Shown here piece after piece: positions 13,696-13,966 of a stretch of DNA of 13,966 bases. The DNA is from CAYRSS01 sp964426945 (GTDB taxonomy: Bacteria; Planctomycetota; Phycisphaerae; UBA1845), in assembly GCA_964426945.1 (NCBI GenBank), contig CAYRSS010000080.1, positions 1-13,966 of the forward strand. The letters are read 5' to 3'. The first letter of the stretch is position 1, and each line of letters opens with the position of its first letter. The translations under genes were made by a program, and so were the position numbers. Below the pieces are notes generated by a model that was not told the DNA's origin, ran no database searches, and saw only the letters and a list, made by a program, of their open reading frames with translations.

Positions 13696-13966
13696 ATGCC
13701 CGTGATCCCGCCCTTTACCCCTGACGGCCTGCTGCCAGCCGGCGACTACGAGGTCACGTTCGCGGAGCTCCGGCAGTCCGTGCTGGTGCTCGGTCCCGGC
13801 GACCCAAGGGAGTATCCGTCCTGGGATGCCGTATGGCGGGCGAAGCTCGTGGACAACCTGGAGACGCTCACGCGGCAGCTCTGGCAGATTGGAATCAGGG
13901 AGGTCTACGCAGACGGGTCATTCGCCGAGGACAAGGACCACCCGAACGACATCGACGGGTATTTCG
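13696..13966 (+). CDS. DUF6932-type nucleotidyltransferase-fold protein (C-terminus beyond window)
   Basis: Ninety codons are present before the window ends. The opening MPVIPPFTPDGLLPAGDY and the later REVYADGSFAEDKDHPNDIDGYF match what I remember of DUF6932 proteins. G74-S75 followed by D85 and D87 is the GS...DxD signature of a polymerase-beta-like nucleotidyltransferase. Start ATG 13696 has GAGG 8 nt upstream and a good promoter 24 bp further upstream. Such genes are often followed by a helix-turn-helix gene and behave like toxin-antitoxin pairs; this partner would be outside the window. It is divergent from, and shares its promoter region with, the CBASS operon. Substrate unknown. Confidence 0.75.
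   Translation, partial: MPVIPPFTPDGLLPAGDYEVTFAELRQSVLVLGPGDPREYPSWDAVWRAKLVDNLETLTRQLWQIGIREVYADGSFAEDKDHPNDIDGYF

Overview
The window is high-GC bacterial DNA with the look of an accessory (mobile) region. There is no rRNA, tRNA or housekeeping gene. Several families here are ones I associate with Planctomycetota mobile elements: the primase-helicase, the short gene overlapping a large serine recombinase, and the recombinase C-terminal tail. That host assignment is inference from memory of these families, not a search result.

Layout. (1) Positions 1-4095 (to about 4480 with an uncertain small gene) are a minus-strand replication/modification module: a small ORF, an AEP-type primase fused to a D5/P4-like SF3 helicase, a small ORF, and a ParB-domain DNA methyltransferase cut by the window start. 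Between the primase and the last two genes lies a cluster of nine copies of TGTRCCGCG(ATG), a candidate iteron origin. (2) Positions 4501-6533 hold a palindrome-rich divergent control region, a small gene, and a large serine recombinase that overlaps it by ATGA. (3) Positions 6606-9566 are a minus-strand mercury-resistance operon: merR, a small exported Cys-rich protein, merA without the N-terminal metal-binding domain, and a MerT-MerP fusion. A MerR-type promoter with a 20-bp spacer lies just after merR. (4) The mer operon is bracketed by two direct copies of a ~92-bp sequence, the last 26 codons of the recombinase plus 10 bp (6452-6543 and 9715-9807). The second copy has no recombinase body. 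The mer block therefore looks like a passive cassette inserted at, or recombined through, a recombinase-gene 3' end. (5) Positions 9962-13517 are a complete type III CBASS anti-phage operon on the minus strand: TRIP13-like ATPase (Cap6), HORMA-like Cap8, HORMA Cap7, CD-NTase, and the NucC nuclease effector. The first four genes are joined by 4-bp ATGA overlaps. (6) A divergent gene for a DUF6932-type nucleotidyltransferase-fold protein starts at 13696 and runs off the end. It shares a palindromic, back-to-back promoter region with the CBASS operon.

Working model: an integrated element with its own replication initiator and serine recombinase has accumulated cargo (mercury resistance, then phage defence) downstream of the recombinase gene, with the recombinase 3' end repeated at a junction. 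The least-described parts are the repeat-bracketed mer cassette, the iteron cluster, the Cys-rich mer protein, and the shared CBASS/DUF6932 promoter.
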